Of a DNA stretch of 64,000 nucleotides, positions 24,440 through 36,660 are shown piece after piece. The DNA comes from Microcebus murinus (Eukaryota; Chordata; Mammalia; Primates; Cheirogaleidae). The position numbers and the translations under genes were made by a program. The stretch covers positions 47,383,400-47,447,399 of the forward strand of contig NC_134116.1 of assembly GCF_040939455.1 (NCBI RefSeq). The letters are read 5' to 3'. The notes below the pieces were generated by a model. It was not told the origin of the DNA and ran no database searches. It saw only the letters and a list, made by a program, of their open reading frames with translations. Numbering within the stretch: the stretch's first letter is position 1; the number at the start of each line of letters is the position of its first letter.

Positions 24440-27129
24440 TCAAGTGGTATTTATGCTTTTCTTCTTGGTATAAGAGTAATATAGTTCCATTCAGAATGTA
24501 CAAAAAAAATGTGTTACCACCATTTCCAATATTCATAAATTTAGTGATTAATTTTCTCATATTTCAAAATATATATATTAGACTTCTAAAATTAGAATAT
24601 CACAAATTCAATTTTCCACTTGCCTATTTTCATTTAAAATATCGTGACTCATGATATTAAAATATTTCTGAAACATACTTTACTGATGCTATGATATTTC
24701 TGCCTTCGCCAATATAACAATTTATCTAACTAACATATATTCAGGTTGCTTTAATTTCCAATTATTATAAATAGTATTTGAATGAACCCACTTAGATATA
24801 CATATTCGTGAATATTTCTGAATATTATAGAGGAAGTTAACCTATAAGCAAGATTTTTGCATAAAGGTTTTTGAAAAACTAAGCTGCTTGAAATGCACTT
24901 GCCAATTTGTTTTCCAGCAAATTTGAATCAATTTATACTTCCACAAACATTGAATGAAACCACACATTCAAATGTGTTATTGTTAATGCTAAATTAATTA
25001 CTGATTTTTATCATTTCCAAGTTAAGTGGAAAATCATATCACTTTATTGTTATCATCTTCCTGTTTTGATTTTCTTGTGGCTATAATTTTATTACCCTTG
25101 TTAAAAATTTGTACTTCATCATTTAGGGTACTTATTCTTTCCCTTTGCCACCTTTTGTATGTTGCATCATATTTCTAAGCCAAACTAAATCAAACCAAAA
25201 CAATAAAAGTTGTATATAGAGAATATCAACCATTTTCTTTCATACATGTTCTAAATATAAGGTTTTAATAATTTTTAAACATTGCATATGTTATTTTTGT
25301 TATCATGCTATTTTAACTTATGATAGTTTAAACTACTGATTTTCCCCCATAGTCTTTTCTTTTCTTTTATTTATGGATAACTCTAGAAAAGATATTATAT
25401 GTGAAGCATTTTTCATGTTCTAATATTTCAGTGCCTACATGTTTTATATTTTAAAAATTATGTTCATATAATATATTCAATATTCTTTTCACCTAATTTT
25501 ATTTAATAATACACTATGACTAGTTTACAACATTAAATATTTTGGAAACAATGCTGTCTCTCTATCTCCTAACCCACTTTACCCTTCCCTTAATTTTTGC
25601 TTTTGTTTTTGAACATGGTATCTTTTTTCCTGGTACATCAAACATTATTTAAGAATCCATCATTATTTTTTTTATCTGGAACATGTTTGTATTCTCAAAC
25701 ATTAAATATGTATTTCACATTGTGAATATGTGTTTGCAGATTGTGTTCTCAAACGTTGTATTTATTTTAATGATGTTTTCTTCATTATGATTCTTGAAGT
25801 TGCAATCGATAGATCGATATACCTCTGATATTGTATCCTTTTACATATTTGATTCTTTGTCCTTCATTTGAAGAGATTTATTCAAGTTTATCACTCACAT
25901 TGACATCAGTTATTTTCTCCAGCAGCATGTCTTATCTAGTGGTTGCTGAATTTTTTCAATTAACTTCTAGTTTTTTTGTAACATTTCTGTATTTTATACA
26001 TCTAACTCTCACCTCATATTGTTTCTTTTAACTCTATGTATGGCTTTATTTTTCTTTTTTCAATTTGTATTGTATAAGAGCTGTATATTCCTGCATATCA
26101 TTGATGTCAACAAATATATCACAACTATTTGTAATATATAATTTTCCTGTTGGCTTTTCTTGTGAGAGTTGATATGAGGCTTTCCTTTTCGTTCTTCATT
26201 TTTTATTTGCAAACTGAATTCTCAACTGAAATTTATCCAGATTCTGTATTTGTCAATGAATCTTTAAGTGATGTTTGAACTTCCTTCGGCAACATTATAT
26301 AGTTTAAGTAAGATGTAATGTGTAGGGCTTGGTTGCTTGAGTCCATGTCTGGACTACATCACTTACTAGCAGTGTTTTTAAATAATGGACTCTATAAAAA
26401 ATCAGAATTTTTGCATAAACCATTACCATGAATCATTCTGTCCTCAATTTTTACTGGACTGAATGTTTTTACCAAATTCTATCAATTTTTATTTATGGAG
26501 TTTTATTAGCTTTTGTCTTCTTATCATTTTTCTAGAAATTTTAGCCAGTTATGGCCAAGCACTTGAAAAAAATAGATACACTAAAGTTTTCTTTAGATTA
26601 AATTATTTTTAAAAAGTCAAACACAAAAGCAAAACCAGAGAATGTTCTGCATATGTGTATGTGATGGGCCCAGGCAGTGGCCAGAAGAAGAAGGGACAAA
26701 GTCACCAGTATTAAAAATCCAGTTGTCTTATTATTCAACTCTTGTGTTTCTTCAATTTTTTTTTATCATAGTAGCAGCTGAAGGGTTTCAGAGGAACACT
26801 ACTCAGTGAAAAAAAAAAAAACAACTGAAATCTTGAACCTTAATTTTAGATAAATTAGTGCAGAAATTGTGCAATGTGTATGAGAAGAAGAGACTTACCA
26901 TACTAGTCATCTCTTCCAAACCATCTAATGAGTCCTCTGTCTATTCTAGCAGTAGGATGCAAGAGCCAATAGATCAAAAGAGTGAAGAAAATCCACAGAA
27001 ATTGAAGTACTGCATTTGTGGATACAGAGGTTACAAGAAACAAAACAGGAATATGCATAATCTTCCCTCTGCAAATCTGAAAGACAGCACAATGTAGAGG
27101 GAAAATCTGTTCCGTTTTGGTGGACATTT
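24440..27129. other. Mostly unclassified, possible ancient antisense L1
   Basis: 24720-25010 vaguely follows the order of an antisense L1 C-terminal region ('gccaatttgttttccagcaa' then 'tatacttccacaaacattga'), but is too diverged to be sure. 26320-26370 ('tggactacatcacttactag') resembles a MIR core. The remainder is not recognised. The 79-codon frame at 26858-27097 has no domain. Confidence 0.35.
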
Positions 27130-27325
27130 TATTTTTAAATGCCAACTCAGTCATTTACCAGCTCTCTGATATTCATCAAACTGTTAAACTTGTCAGTGGT
27201 CTGGCAAATCAAGATATGAATATTTTGTGAGAATTAGACAAGATATATGCATAAGATCTGTTATATCATCTGGCACATAGCAGGTGATTAAATAATTTGA
27301 GTCATTGCTGCTATTTCTTGGTATT
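27130..27325 (+). mobile_element. MIR SINE, sense
   Basis: Follows MIR order: 'aactcagtcatttaccagct', 'gatattcatcaaactgttaa', then 'gtgagaattagacaagatat', 'tctggcacatagcaggtgat' and 'taaataatttgagt'. Its best match covers the core and the 3' tail. It is an old, inactive insertion. Confidence 0.75.
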
Positions 27326-27610
27326 CGGGCATGTTCTGGGACATAGTTTTAAACTTTTCTTGATGTTCATTTTCCAGGTACTTCATTATTTCTTGATGGA
27401 TATCATTCCTCTAGTTACATTGTCAGTTACATTTTATGACTTTAATTATTAAAATACCCTTTTCATGACAGAACAAGCACAGTACCTAATTAAAAAGTTT
27501 ATTTATAATTTAGTGGAATATTTATTAAAATGACCATCAATAATGACTATAGTAATTTAAATGTAATGCAATCAAAGAAGGGCTTTATGGAAAGTGGAAT
27601 AAATAATTTA
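27326..27610. other. Unclassified sequence
   Basis: Short spacer; nothing recognised. Confidence 0.35.
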
Positions 27611-27921
27611 AGGAACTTGGTGTGGCTCATGCCTGTAAACCCTAGCACTTTGGAAGGCGAGGCAGGAGGATCGCTTAAGGTCAGGAATTCAAGACCAGCC
27701 TGAGCAAGAGTGAAGCCCCATCTCTACAAAAAATAGAAAAATTAGCCAGACACAGTGGCGTGTGGCTGTAGTCCCAGCTACTTGGGAGGCTGAGGCAGAA
27801 GTATTGCTGGAGCTCAGGAGTATGAGGTTGCTGTGAGCTATAGTGATGTCACTACACTCTACGGCCAAGCAACAGAGCAACACTCTGTCTCAAAAAAAAA
27901 AAAAACAAAAACAAAAAAAAA
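27611..27921 (+). mobile_element. Alu SINE, older type without linker insertion
   Basis: Dimeric Alu starting 'ggaacttggtgtggctcatg' with 'cctgtaaaccctagcacttt', B-box region 'aggtcaggaattcaagacca', the ordinary linker 'ctacaaaaaatagaaaaatt', second arm 'agccagacacagtggcgtgt' and an A-rich tail broken by C residues. It lacks the lemur linker insertion seen in three other Alus here and is more diverged, so it belongs to an older subfamily. Confidence 0.93.
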
Positions 27922-28925
27922 ACATATATATATATGCATTTTGAAAAACTAAATATTTTATTTCCATGTATAGGAATAAAGTTTGTATAAATATAACTCT
28001 CAATTTACTAAATGTATGTTTGAAAACTTATTAAAAATGTCAGTTTATAAAAATTCACTTTCTATTTAGAACAATTTTTATTATTTATATTTTATATGAC
28101 AATTAATGTTTGTGCATTCATACATATTTATAACACTATATATTATACAATTGCATGGTGATATTAAATTTTTTAAATTTTTGGCATTTTGAAAGCTTTT
28201 CTGTTATGAAAACCTTATTCATTAAAATTGTTTTATAAATTGTGTCTCATTACATGAATCAAGATATCAATCAAACATCTTCAGTTCAACATTGATAATT
28301 CATTGAAACAAAAATAATTCAGATAACTGTACTATATTCAACAATTGTGTTTTTATTTTTTCTACTTTGAACAACCATCTATGACTTTGACGCATGTAGA
28401 CATTTGGCATAGAACAGATAGAACTTCATGTTGTATGTATAGGCCAAACTTGTTTATACTTTAATTGTGTTACAATGTTTTGATAATTTTAGCTATTTAG
28501 TAAAAGCTCTTTCATGTATTTAGAGCCACATTTAATATATTATGAAAAGCCTGACATAAACAACTGAATGATTGGTATTTAAAAGACAACCATAGAAGTC
28601 ATCTCAATGATAACATGCTCAATCAGTATGCATTCTGTTTTTAATCATAATAACCCTTATGATGTACAGTATGTACATATATTAATATATACATATCTAT
28701 TTGTATATTGAGATACACTTGTCAGATGTACATGTATATATTAGTTAGGGTCTAGGTGCATTTATTGGAGTTTACAATATAAGGAGGACACCTGACATCT
28801 AGGTATTCAATTCCTAAAAGATAAAACCTATATAATAAATTCTATTGAATAAAACTGCTATATTAGAAGAATGAACAAAGTGCTGTTGAAAAAGGAGGTA
28901 GCAATTAATTCTGTCTCAAGGGATA
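27922..28925. other. Unclassified AT-rich sequence
   Basis: No gene or named repeat recognised; includes short AT-rich runs near 28680-28740. Confidence 0.4.
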
Positions 28926-29225
28926 CCATAACTTCAAATATTTGGGACATGACAGAAAAATGGCAATCAGCCAAAGCTAGAAGTGGTAATAAGAATGAAG
29001 GGCATTTTAGGGAGAGTGAATCTGCATGGCCAAAGGTAAGATGGCAATGAAAGGGAATGTGTTTTGGAAATGGTGTATAATTTGCTCTGCCTAGGGAATA
29101 GCCTTAATTGTGGGTCAGAGAAAGGGCAGTAGTACTCTAGAATTATAGATTGGGGCATATTAAGAAGGCCTTTAAATACCTAGCTAAGAACTATGAATGT
29201 TTTTCTCCATACCCTAGGAAGTTCT
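28926..29225 (-). mobile_element. L2 LINE relic, antisense
   Basis: Reads like the reverse complement of the distal L2 sequence: 'gggcattttagggagagtga' ... 'ctgcatggccaaaggtaaga' ... 'attaagaaggcctttaaata' mirror the L2 antisense pattern (gcattccaggcagagggaacag, gcaaaggc, aagggcctt). Divergence is high, as expected for L2, which stopped moving before the mammalian radiation. Confidence 0.5.
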
Positions 29226-32200
29226 CATTCACTGTGTTTGGCAAAGGTGAGTCTAGCTGACACACAATGGATGCATTTAAAGGCAAATAAAGAAAGTAGA
29301 GAATAGGGAAATTTAGAAAGTTATTGAGTGTTCTTATAGCAAAAATAAGCAAAGTCCTTTAAAATAAAAGCTATGTGATTACCATAGGAATAGATGGAAT
29401 ACTACAAAGACATTTTATAAACTTTATCTGTGAAGTTGTGGAAAAAATATACTCTGGGTATCTAGAATATTATTTTTTTCTCTCTTAGGTACATATTTTA
29501 ACAAATGCCAATGGTGTTTATATACTTAGACATTTACTTAGTATGCTTCAAAGTATGTATTTTATTAAATAATCCTGTTATAGCACATTTAAGCAATGCT
29601 TTTTATCACTACAGGTTATTGGGTTGCAAGACTTTTCATAAGGAGTAATCATTTTGTTATTCATGTACCATTTAAATTTTTTGTGCTTCATTTTTCCATA
29701 TGCACTAGTAACCATTCTATACATCATTCTGTTGCAAATTGTTATTTTGGTAGTGAAATGATACAATACTCTCAGTGATCATAAAAATACAAAATGAGGT
29801 CCCAGAGTGCTTTTTATAAATAGTGGAATTTGATATGACTCTTAGAGAATAGGATCTATTCAAAAAGCCAGAGAAGACACAAGGGTATTTCAGGCTAAGA
29901 GAATAGTAGCTATATTATTGTTAACTATATGTGTCACTATTAATATATGTAAATTATAACTCTTAAATATAGCATAATTATTAACTTTATAATGTACTTT
30001 ATATTTATATTTATTATGACTACAAATAGTAGTATTAATTGAAATTTTGAAGACTAAACTGAAAAGCAAAGAAATACACCAATTTTAAGACTAATATACA
30101 ATTATAGCTGTTGCTTAATTCTATTGTTCTTCTTTTTACATAGCTGTGGTTATACAAAACAAACCAAGTTATATTCAGCTTTTAAACACAGAATCATTAA
30201 ATAAACTAAAAATGGCATGATCTATTTCCAGATTCCCTGTCCAGTATTATTCCTCAGTATTTATACTCACATATCAATAACTTGAATTTTTTTTTGCCAT
30301 TTTTTAGTGTTCTTCATCAGTGACTTTGATATGTCCCTGTTATTTCCTTAATTTACTATACATTATGTTGAGCTCCTACTCATTCTGCAAAGCCTGGCTA
30401 ACATTCTACATTCTAAGCATAGCCTTCTTAAATACCAACCAATAGGAAGCAATCTTTCTGTATTCCAAACAATAGAAACACGTTGCAAGTTTTTACTATG
30501 CTTTTCAAAACCTACTTTCTAAGCCACTCACCAAAGGATTTTTGTCTGTTTAATATATTAGATATTCTCAATATGTTCACAGAGTGCAAAATATGCATGG
30601 TCATCAGATTGGCAAACTCTCCACATATAAATTTATGTATTCTTGCATATACAAAAACATATTTGCATACCATATCAATGCCTTAAATATATTGTTTAAG
30701 AACAAATGATAAAATATTATAAACTATTTGTTAAAGTTAAAATACTTGTCTAAAAATTTTTCATTGAAAAGAATAATATTTTAATTGCTTATTTGTATTT
30801 ATGAATAACCACACATTACTCTTAGTGACATTGCAAATTTATCCATCACTATTACTATCTTAATAATATTAATTCTACTCAGACAGTTTATTAGAGTGAA
30901 TAATCCTGGAATCATAGTTTAACTTACATTTGGACATTGTGTTTATTCTTTACTGTTTTTTTTTTTACTTTATGGTCATGAGAGTGAGACTTCACAAACT
31001 GGAGTTTTATGGAATTTAACATTATGTTCTTTTACTCACTTTACTTGAGTTTTGTCAGTCCATTACTTGCAGAAAATATTTCATCTATTCCACTCTTTTT
31101 CAAAATATTCCATTCCATTCCAAAATCATTAATACTTGAAATGGTACATAATATGTCCTCAATGAATGTAAAATAATAACATTGCATTATTTCTCAAAAT
31201 ATTTTCTCATTATTGTGAATTTTCTAAATATATAATCTTGCTGACCTTATCATAAGTAAAGGGTACCTTTTATGATTGCTTCTTTCTTCTGATTTACCTA
31301 TGTGAAGAGTTGTTATAAGCAGAAAATAAGAGACAGGTATTTGTGTTGGAGTAATTATACACCTTTTAACATAATTTACTTGAAGAGAATTTTGATAGAA
31401 AAGAAGTTACAATGATTATGTAAGGTCTCCTCAAAATGCCTGCCCCCTTGATTTTTTGATAATTGTATAAGACCTTTAGAGTAAAAAGAAAAAAAAAGTG
31501 AATAAACGAAGATGAAAACATCTTCTAGCAATATAGAATGTTGCTATGCTCCATAAGAACCGGATGAGTGGAAATTGCCTGTTTATAACCTTTTTCACAT
31601 TACAAGGAATAACTCTGGATTGAGGCTAAAAATGATAATATAAAAACTTTCCAGAAAAATAGATGTTGCAGGAATTTCATAGCTAAAGGTGCAACATAAA
31701 TCTTGGAGGATCCATTGTGATCCAAAGCAGTAACTGCCAGATAGCTTTATTAGTGCATGTCTTAAAATAAAACTGAACTAGTGCAAAAACTTTTTGAAAT
31801 GACTTTGGAAAAGAAAAGTTTGCTAACATGAATTGGAATAAGCATTCTAATGTAGTAGGGTTCTTTATTATTATGACTTGTAATCCACACAGCATATTTG
31901 AAAGTAATTAGCATCGTAAATATATATTTTAATTATTGACTTCATTATCCAAGTGACATATAATAATCACTAATGAAAGTCAAAAGTTACAGGAAAAAAC
32001 AATGAATAAACTGAAAGCACCTTTACCATGTGTTACTTAAATATACCACATAGTAGATAATCAATAATTATTTAGTAAATAATGAAGTTACGCTTTTTAG
32101 ATTCCTACAAACAGGTGTATACTTTATTTTTCTACTTGAATATCTAATATTTATCTTATAATTAAAATTCCCAAAGAATAACTCTTGATTCTCACACTCT

Positions 32201-32454
32201 GACTTCCTTATCCCATGTCAGGAAATTGTGCAATCATCTTCTCATATGAGTTTATGAAAAAAACAAAACAACAACAAAAACCCACCCCAAACAAAATCAC
32301 TCTTCGTTACTTTCTTTCTCTCTCTCAACCAGTGGTATCAGTTTTACGTAAAAATATACCCCAAAGCCCTTTATACTCTCTATGTCCATTACCACCACCC
32401 TTGGAAAAACCTCCATACTGTTTGTCCTGAACCACTTTAATAGCCTTCAAGACT
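29226..32454. other. Unclassified AT-rich sequence
   Basis: About 3.2 kb with no gene or repeat I can name. Overlapping 60-62 codon frames on both strands at 29578-29778 arise in the same stretch and have no domain. Confidence 0.4.
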
Positions 32455-32715
32455 GATCGCTTACTTGTCCTTTTTACCTGAGTCTTGTCTTCTGTACTCT
32501 AGATTGCAAACAGTATAGATCTAATAATGATTAAATAATAAATGAATTAGGTCATTGGCTCCCCTGCTGGAAAATATATACGGCTTCTCCTTAGCCTTAG
32601 AATGAAATTCCTTCTGATCTCAGTTTATAAGATCCTACATAAAATGTCTTCTGAATTTCTCTCCAGTCTCTTCCCCTAATCTTTTCCTTATATCTCTTTC
32701 CATTCTCCAGCCATA
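32455..32715 (+). mobile_element. L2 LINE 3' part, left half of split copy
   Basis: Sense L2 sequence: 'ctcccctgctggaaaatata' ... 'gaatgaaattccttctgatc' ... 'cagtctcttcccctaatctt' ... 'attctccagccatactgac'. It continues after the Tigger-type insertion at 33266. The split proves the L2 was there first. Confidence 0.65.
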
Positions 32716-33265
32716 CTGACTTTCTTTCCCCCCTTATCTAAGTCGGATACTTTTCAAGACCCTAAGTGGATTCCTGAAATCATAGATGGTATAGATGGTA
32801 TTGAACCCTATAATATATACTTATTTTTACTATACATACCTACATATGATTAAGTTTAATTTATAAATTAGGTACAGTAAAAGATTAACAAACAAGGAAC
32901 CACTTCATGGCTTCTCTGGCATATTTGAATTTCCAGCATGAGCACTATTGCACTTTGGGGCCATTCTACATAACATCAGTGTTACTTGAACACAAGCACT
33001 GTGATACTGCAGCAGTAGATATGATAACAGTGAAGGCTACTAAGTGCCTAATAGATGGGTAAGGTAGACTACATGGATATGCTGGACAAAAGGAAGATTT
33101 ATGTCCCAGGTGATGACATTTCATCATGCTACTCAGAACAGTATACAATTTCAAGATTATGAATTATTTATTCGTGGAATTTTCCTTTTAATAATTTTGG
33201 ACCATAGTTGACCATGGGTAACTGAAACCATGCAAAGCAAAACATTGAATAAGCAAGGATGGCTG
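32716..33265 (+). mobile_element. Tigger-type (TcMar) DNA transposon inserted in L2
   Basis: Contains the ordered blocks of a Tigger-derived non-autonomous element: 'ccccccttatctaagtcgga', 'accctaagtggattcctgaa', 'tattgaaccctataatatat', 'taatttataaattaggtaca', 'gtaaaagattaacaa', and at the right 'ggaccatagttgaccatggg', 'taactgaaaccatgcaaagc' and 'ttgaataagcaaggatggct'. The ends are imperfect inverted repeats and TA dinucleotides flank both sides, as TcMar transposases require. No transposase frame remains; the minus frame at 32966-33154 is incidental. I am confident of the superfamily, less of the member. Confidence 0.75.
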
Positions 33266-33580
33266 TATTATTTAAAGTCAAAGTGCTTTTTCCACTTCAA
33301 TATTGTTACACTAGTTTCTGCCTCTGGGTGGAATTCCCTCCCCCCAGACATTGGCATGGTTGACTAGCTCATATTATTGGGTCTTATTGAACAATTCACT
33401 CTCGAAGAGCCTTCACTGACCATACACTCTAAGTCAGGCCATGAACACTCTTTATCATCCCCAATTTATTTTATTTAATAGATTTAACAATCAGACACTT
33501 CCATATTCATTTATTTATTTGTTTGTCTAATTATTACCCAACACCCCACTACATATGAATGCAATAAAGCAGATAATATG
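33266..33580 (+). mobile_element. L2 LINE 3' part, right half of split copy
   Basis: L2 resumes with 'ctttttccacttcaatattg', 'gtggaattccctccccccag', 'gaagagccttcactgacc', 'tttatcatccccaatttatt' and 'ttatttatttgtttgtctaa', ending around 33575. The order matches the L2 3' end from the 'cctggaatgcc' block onward. Confidence 0.7.
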
Positions 33581-33734
33581 TCTTGTTTCCCAACTTTAAT
33601 GAATTCCAGTAACCCAGAAGGGAGCTAAAAACTGAATATCATTTAAAAACGAAGTTAAAATTTCTCATGGTAGTAGAGAATATGGAAAGAGAATTGCTCA
33701 AAATTTCTCTAACAGCAATAATTTCCCTTTGAAA

Positions 33735-34100
33735 GCTGGTGCCATAGTCTGACATTTTTTGTGTGTGCTTGATTGTTGACAGCTTTCAAGTGCCACCTCT
33801 ACCTCATCCCCTGTAACCTACAGGTGGACAAGCTGATAAAGCCTGTCAGTCTCCCCCTTGGCACCGTGGGGTGTTCAAACCAGGCAAGCCCATGCCTACT
33901 TGGGAACTTTGACGCTGCCCCCAATCACATTAAAGGCCATATCCACTTGCATCTTCATTCTCAAGAGTCACTCAAGCCAATTTCAGACCACCTTAGGCAC
34001 TACCCTGCTTTTCTCAGAAAGTCCCATTATGTGAATAATACATTTTTTCATACCCTCTTGCTGTGTGTCTGGATCATTAGTATTGATATCTGACCTTTGA
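33735..34100 (+). mobile_element. Putative solo LTR
   Basis: A GC-richer segment with LTR-like architecture: a promoter-like first half, then near its end 'gtgaataatacattttttca' followed by 'taccctcttgctgtgtgtct' and 'ggatcattagtattgatatc', the usual layout of a polyadenylation signal plus downstream T/GT-rich element in class I or III LTRs. The AATAAA signal is decayed to aataat. No matching second LTR or internal region is seen, and flanking duplications are not clear. The 106-codon frame here has no domain. An unrelated dispersed repeat is the alternative. Confidence 0.4.
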
Positions 34101-35189
34101 ATTTGAAATGGGTTTATACCATCTTCCCATGGGGATCACAAGAGCTAGTCTTCTCTTATTGAGAATACTAACATAAGACCCCATCAAAGCCATATATGAC
34201 TATAAGATATTTTGTTTATATTTTACGTAAAAATAAAAGATAATGTGAATATTTAAAAATTGTCTCTAACCCAATACATTCGTAATTTTAGATAATGTTG
34301 ATTTCTTACTGAAAACTTTTTCAGTGTAGTTTTTCACTTAAAGTAAATGTGGGGGCTCTTAGATTAATATGAAATCTGTGCTAGTTAATATTGTCTTTGT
34401 AATATTAATGTGAAGTTATCAAGATGTGTATTACATTCATGGAATTAGAATCATGGATCTCTAATTATATAGTATATTTACTTGGCTGTTAAAATTAAAA
34501 TTTTATAATGAAATGAATTAGTACTCATTATTAGACTGTGCAATCTAAACATTTGCTAAGAAATTACCAGGTAATTAGTTCTTACAAACCAAAGTGTGGT
34601 TACGAAGCTGTCATGTGAAAATAATATTCAAGAATTTATTATTAGAAGAAGAAAAGGTTGTCAAGATGTGATTTAAAAATTCTAAGTAATCACTCTGCTA
34701 CGATTGTACTTGATTATTATGGACTTCATTACAATAATTTCAACTCAATAATATAGCCATAAAATCAGGAAATAGTCACTTATGTTTATCTATGGTTACT
34801 AAAAGACTTCAGAGTATATTTACAAGGACTAGCACACCGATTAGACTTTTAAATTACTGGCATTAGTCCAAATTGTGTTGATTAGCATTTACTACTACAG
34901 TTGATAAAACAGCAGCATATATTTTAGTCCATATGTTGAAGTAACAAAAAGAAAATATTGTTGCTGACTCTTAGTTTCCATTTCTCTAGGAGACAATGAG
35001 CTCCTAAGAAGGAAGCAGAATGTACCTAAAACATTTGCATGTGCATTACAGAGAAAGTGTGGGAAGAATGACTTTCTTTCAATGTGGAAAATAATCAGCT
35101 TCTGTTAAATTGTTCAATAATTTAACTAGGGCCAAGGCCAACATTGTTTGGTTTGGGTCCTGTAATCTCAGTACTGACTCCATATAATT
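34101..35189. other. Unclassified AT-rich sequence
   Basis: No gene or repeat recognised. Confidence 0.4.
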
Positions 35190-35400
35190 CAAGGGTCCTC
35201 AAAGTTTTTAAACAAGGAGCCAGTTCACTGTCCCTCAGACCGTTGGAGGGCCGTTGGAGAGTGCCATGCACATTCCACACATGCGCACTGTGGGCCCAGG
35301 ACAAGTCTGCTGCTAAGCAGGCGGCAAAAACACCCAGTGGGCCTGATAAATGGCCTCGGTGGGCTGCATGTGGCCCATGGGCCATAGTTTGAGGACCCCA
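35190..35400. mobile_element. Short GC-rich hAT element (MITE)
   Basis: About 210 bases with inverted ends: 'caagggtcctcaaagttttt' on the left and 'gggccatagtttgaggaccc' on the right, i.e. a shared 'ggtcctcaaa.t' terminus. Inside are 'agccagttcactgtccctca', 'gaccgttggagggcc' and 'gctgcatgtggcccatgggc', which I know from short non-autonomous hAT elements. It encodes nothing; open frames on both strands (35122-35385 and 35144-35392) reflect absence of stop codons in GC-rich DNA. Flanking 8-mers are AT-rich and only weakly similar. Its high GC content stands out against the surroundings. Confidence 0.8.
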
Positions 35401-36329
35401 TATTATATTTTATATATTGTATATTACATGTACTAAACCATTCTCTTTATTCTGATTCATCTTTGTCTCATTAAAAGATATTTATTTTTAAAACTGTATT
35501 GAATTCTTGATATTCGGGGTCTTCTTTGGTTCCATACAAAGCGTAAAATTATTTTTTCTATATCTGTGAAGAATGCTGATTTCATTCAGCCATTAATTTA
35601 GTAGACATGTACTGAGAGGCAAATATGTATCAGGTGCTAGGCAATGCTCTGAAGAGAAAAGGTTAGCAAAACTGAAATAGATCACACTCTTAAAACTATT
35701 ATGCTGAAATAAAAAACAATAAAATAAAATTGTAATAATGTATAATTACATTTAAATTTTAAAATATTACATTATATTGAGAGTGGTATGTGGAGATATT
35801 AATCAAATAATCCCCTAAAATATATACCATTAAGATTGGAGGGGGTAATTGTAGTTAATGTTGTATAACTGAAAGCATTTTACAATTCAGATAGAATGGA
35901 TTACTTGATACTGTTATTGATTAACCTTAAGCTTTAAACTTCCAATTCAAAATATTGAGATAATCTACTTTTCAAACAGAAATTCAGTGTTCAGGAATAA
36001 GATAAGAGAAAGGAATTACAAAGTGTTTTATTTAAAAAGAAGAGGGAAGAAAAATTTAAAGAAGTAAAATGGTAAACAAGTAAAAAAAAGTCCTAAATAT
36101 GGCAGTAATATAAAACTAGTTAAAAACACAAACAAAACTAAAATTCAGTAATATGGTATTTACAATAGAAACATCTAAAATATAATAAAATAAAAATATT
36201 AAAAATGAAATTATGGAAGACCTATTCTAGTGAACTAACGGAATAAAGACAATATCAATAAAAACTAGGGCAACTAATTTTTAAAGTGAAATGCATTTTT
36301 AGACCTATAGAGATTTAAATACAGGAAGA
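35401..36329. other. Unclassified, with an L2-like relic
   Basis: 35585-35725 resembles an antisense L2 3' end ('gtactgagaggcaaatatgt', 'atcaggtgctaggcaatgct'). The rest is AT-rich and not recognised. Confidence 0.4.
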
Positions 36330-36660
36330 TACAATAATTTAAATTTTTTTTAAGTTACCTAATTACATAGCATCAAAATGTATAAAAGAACAAATGCATA
36401 GAATCATCAGGAAAGTTTTAGAAATGCACCATCAGAATGGCAGTGTTTAATCTATCTGACTCAGCAAAGAGATCCAAAAAGAGGAAAAACAGGAAAAAAA
36501 TCCATATCAAATAGACACCATTTTTGATTAAAATACAACTAGTAAATTACAAAAGGATACAAAAATGTGTTTGGAAATTCAAAATAAAACATGTATGATG
36601 CATAAGTCAATTATAATAAAAATAATGAATTTCAAAAACACTTAAAATTATGATATTGAA
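36330..36660 (+). mobile_element. Ancient L1 ORF2 relic, sense
   Basis: Loosely follows an old L1 ORF2 stretch downstream of the endonuclease: 'aaaagaacaaatgcatagaa', then a decayed 'gactcagcaaagagatccaa' block and 'aatagacaccatttttgatt'. Similarity is weak and judged only by order of motifs. Confidence 0.4.

Noticed and set aside
24346..24654. 102-codon frame
   Set aside because: Out of frame with the more protein-like 29-codon frame; mostly Phe/Leu/Tyr/Lys from AT-rich DNA.
29578..29778. Overlapping frames on both strands
   Set aside because: Chance frames with AT-driven composition and no domain.
33773..34093. 106-codon frame
   Set aside because: Lies within a putative LTR and lacks any gag, pol or env motif.
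35122..35392. Overlapping frames of 82-87 codons on both strands
   Set aside because: Both lie in the GC-rich hAT element, where stop codons are rare by composition.
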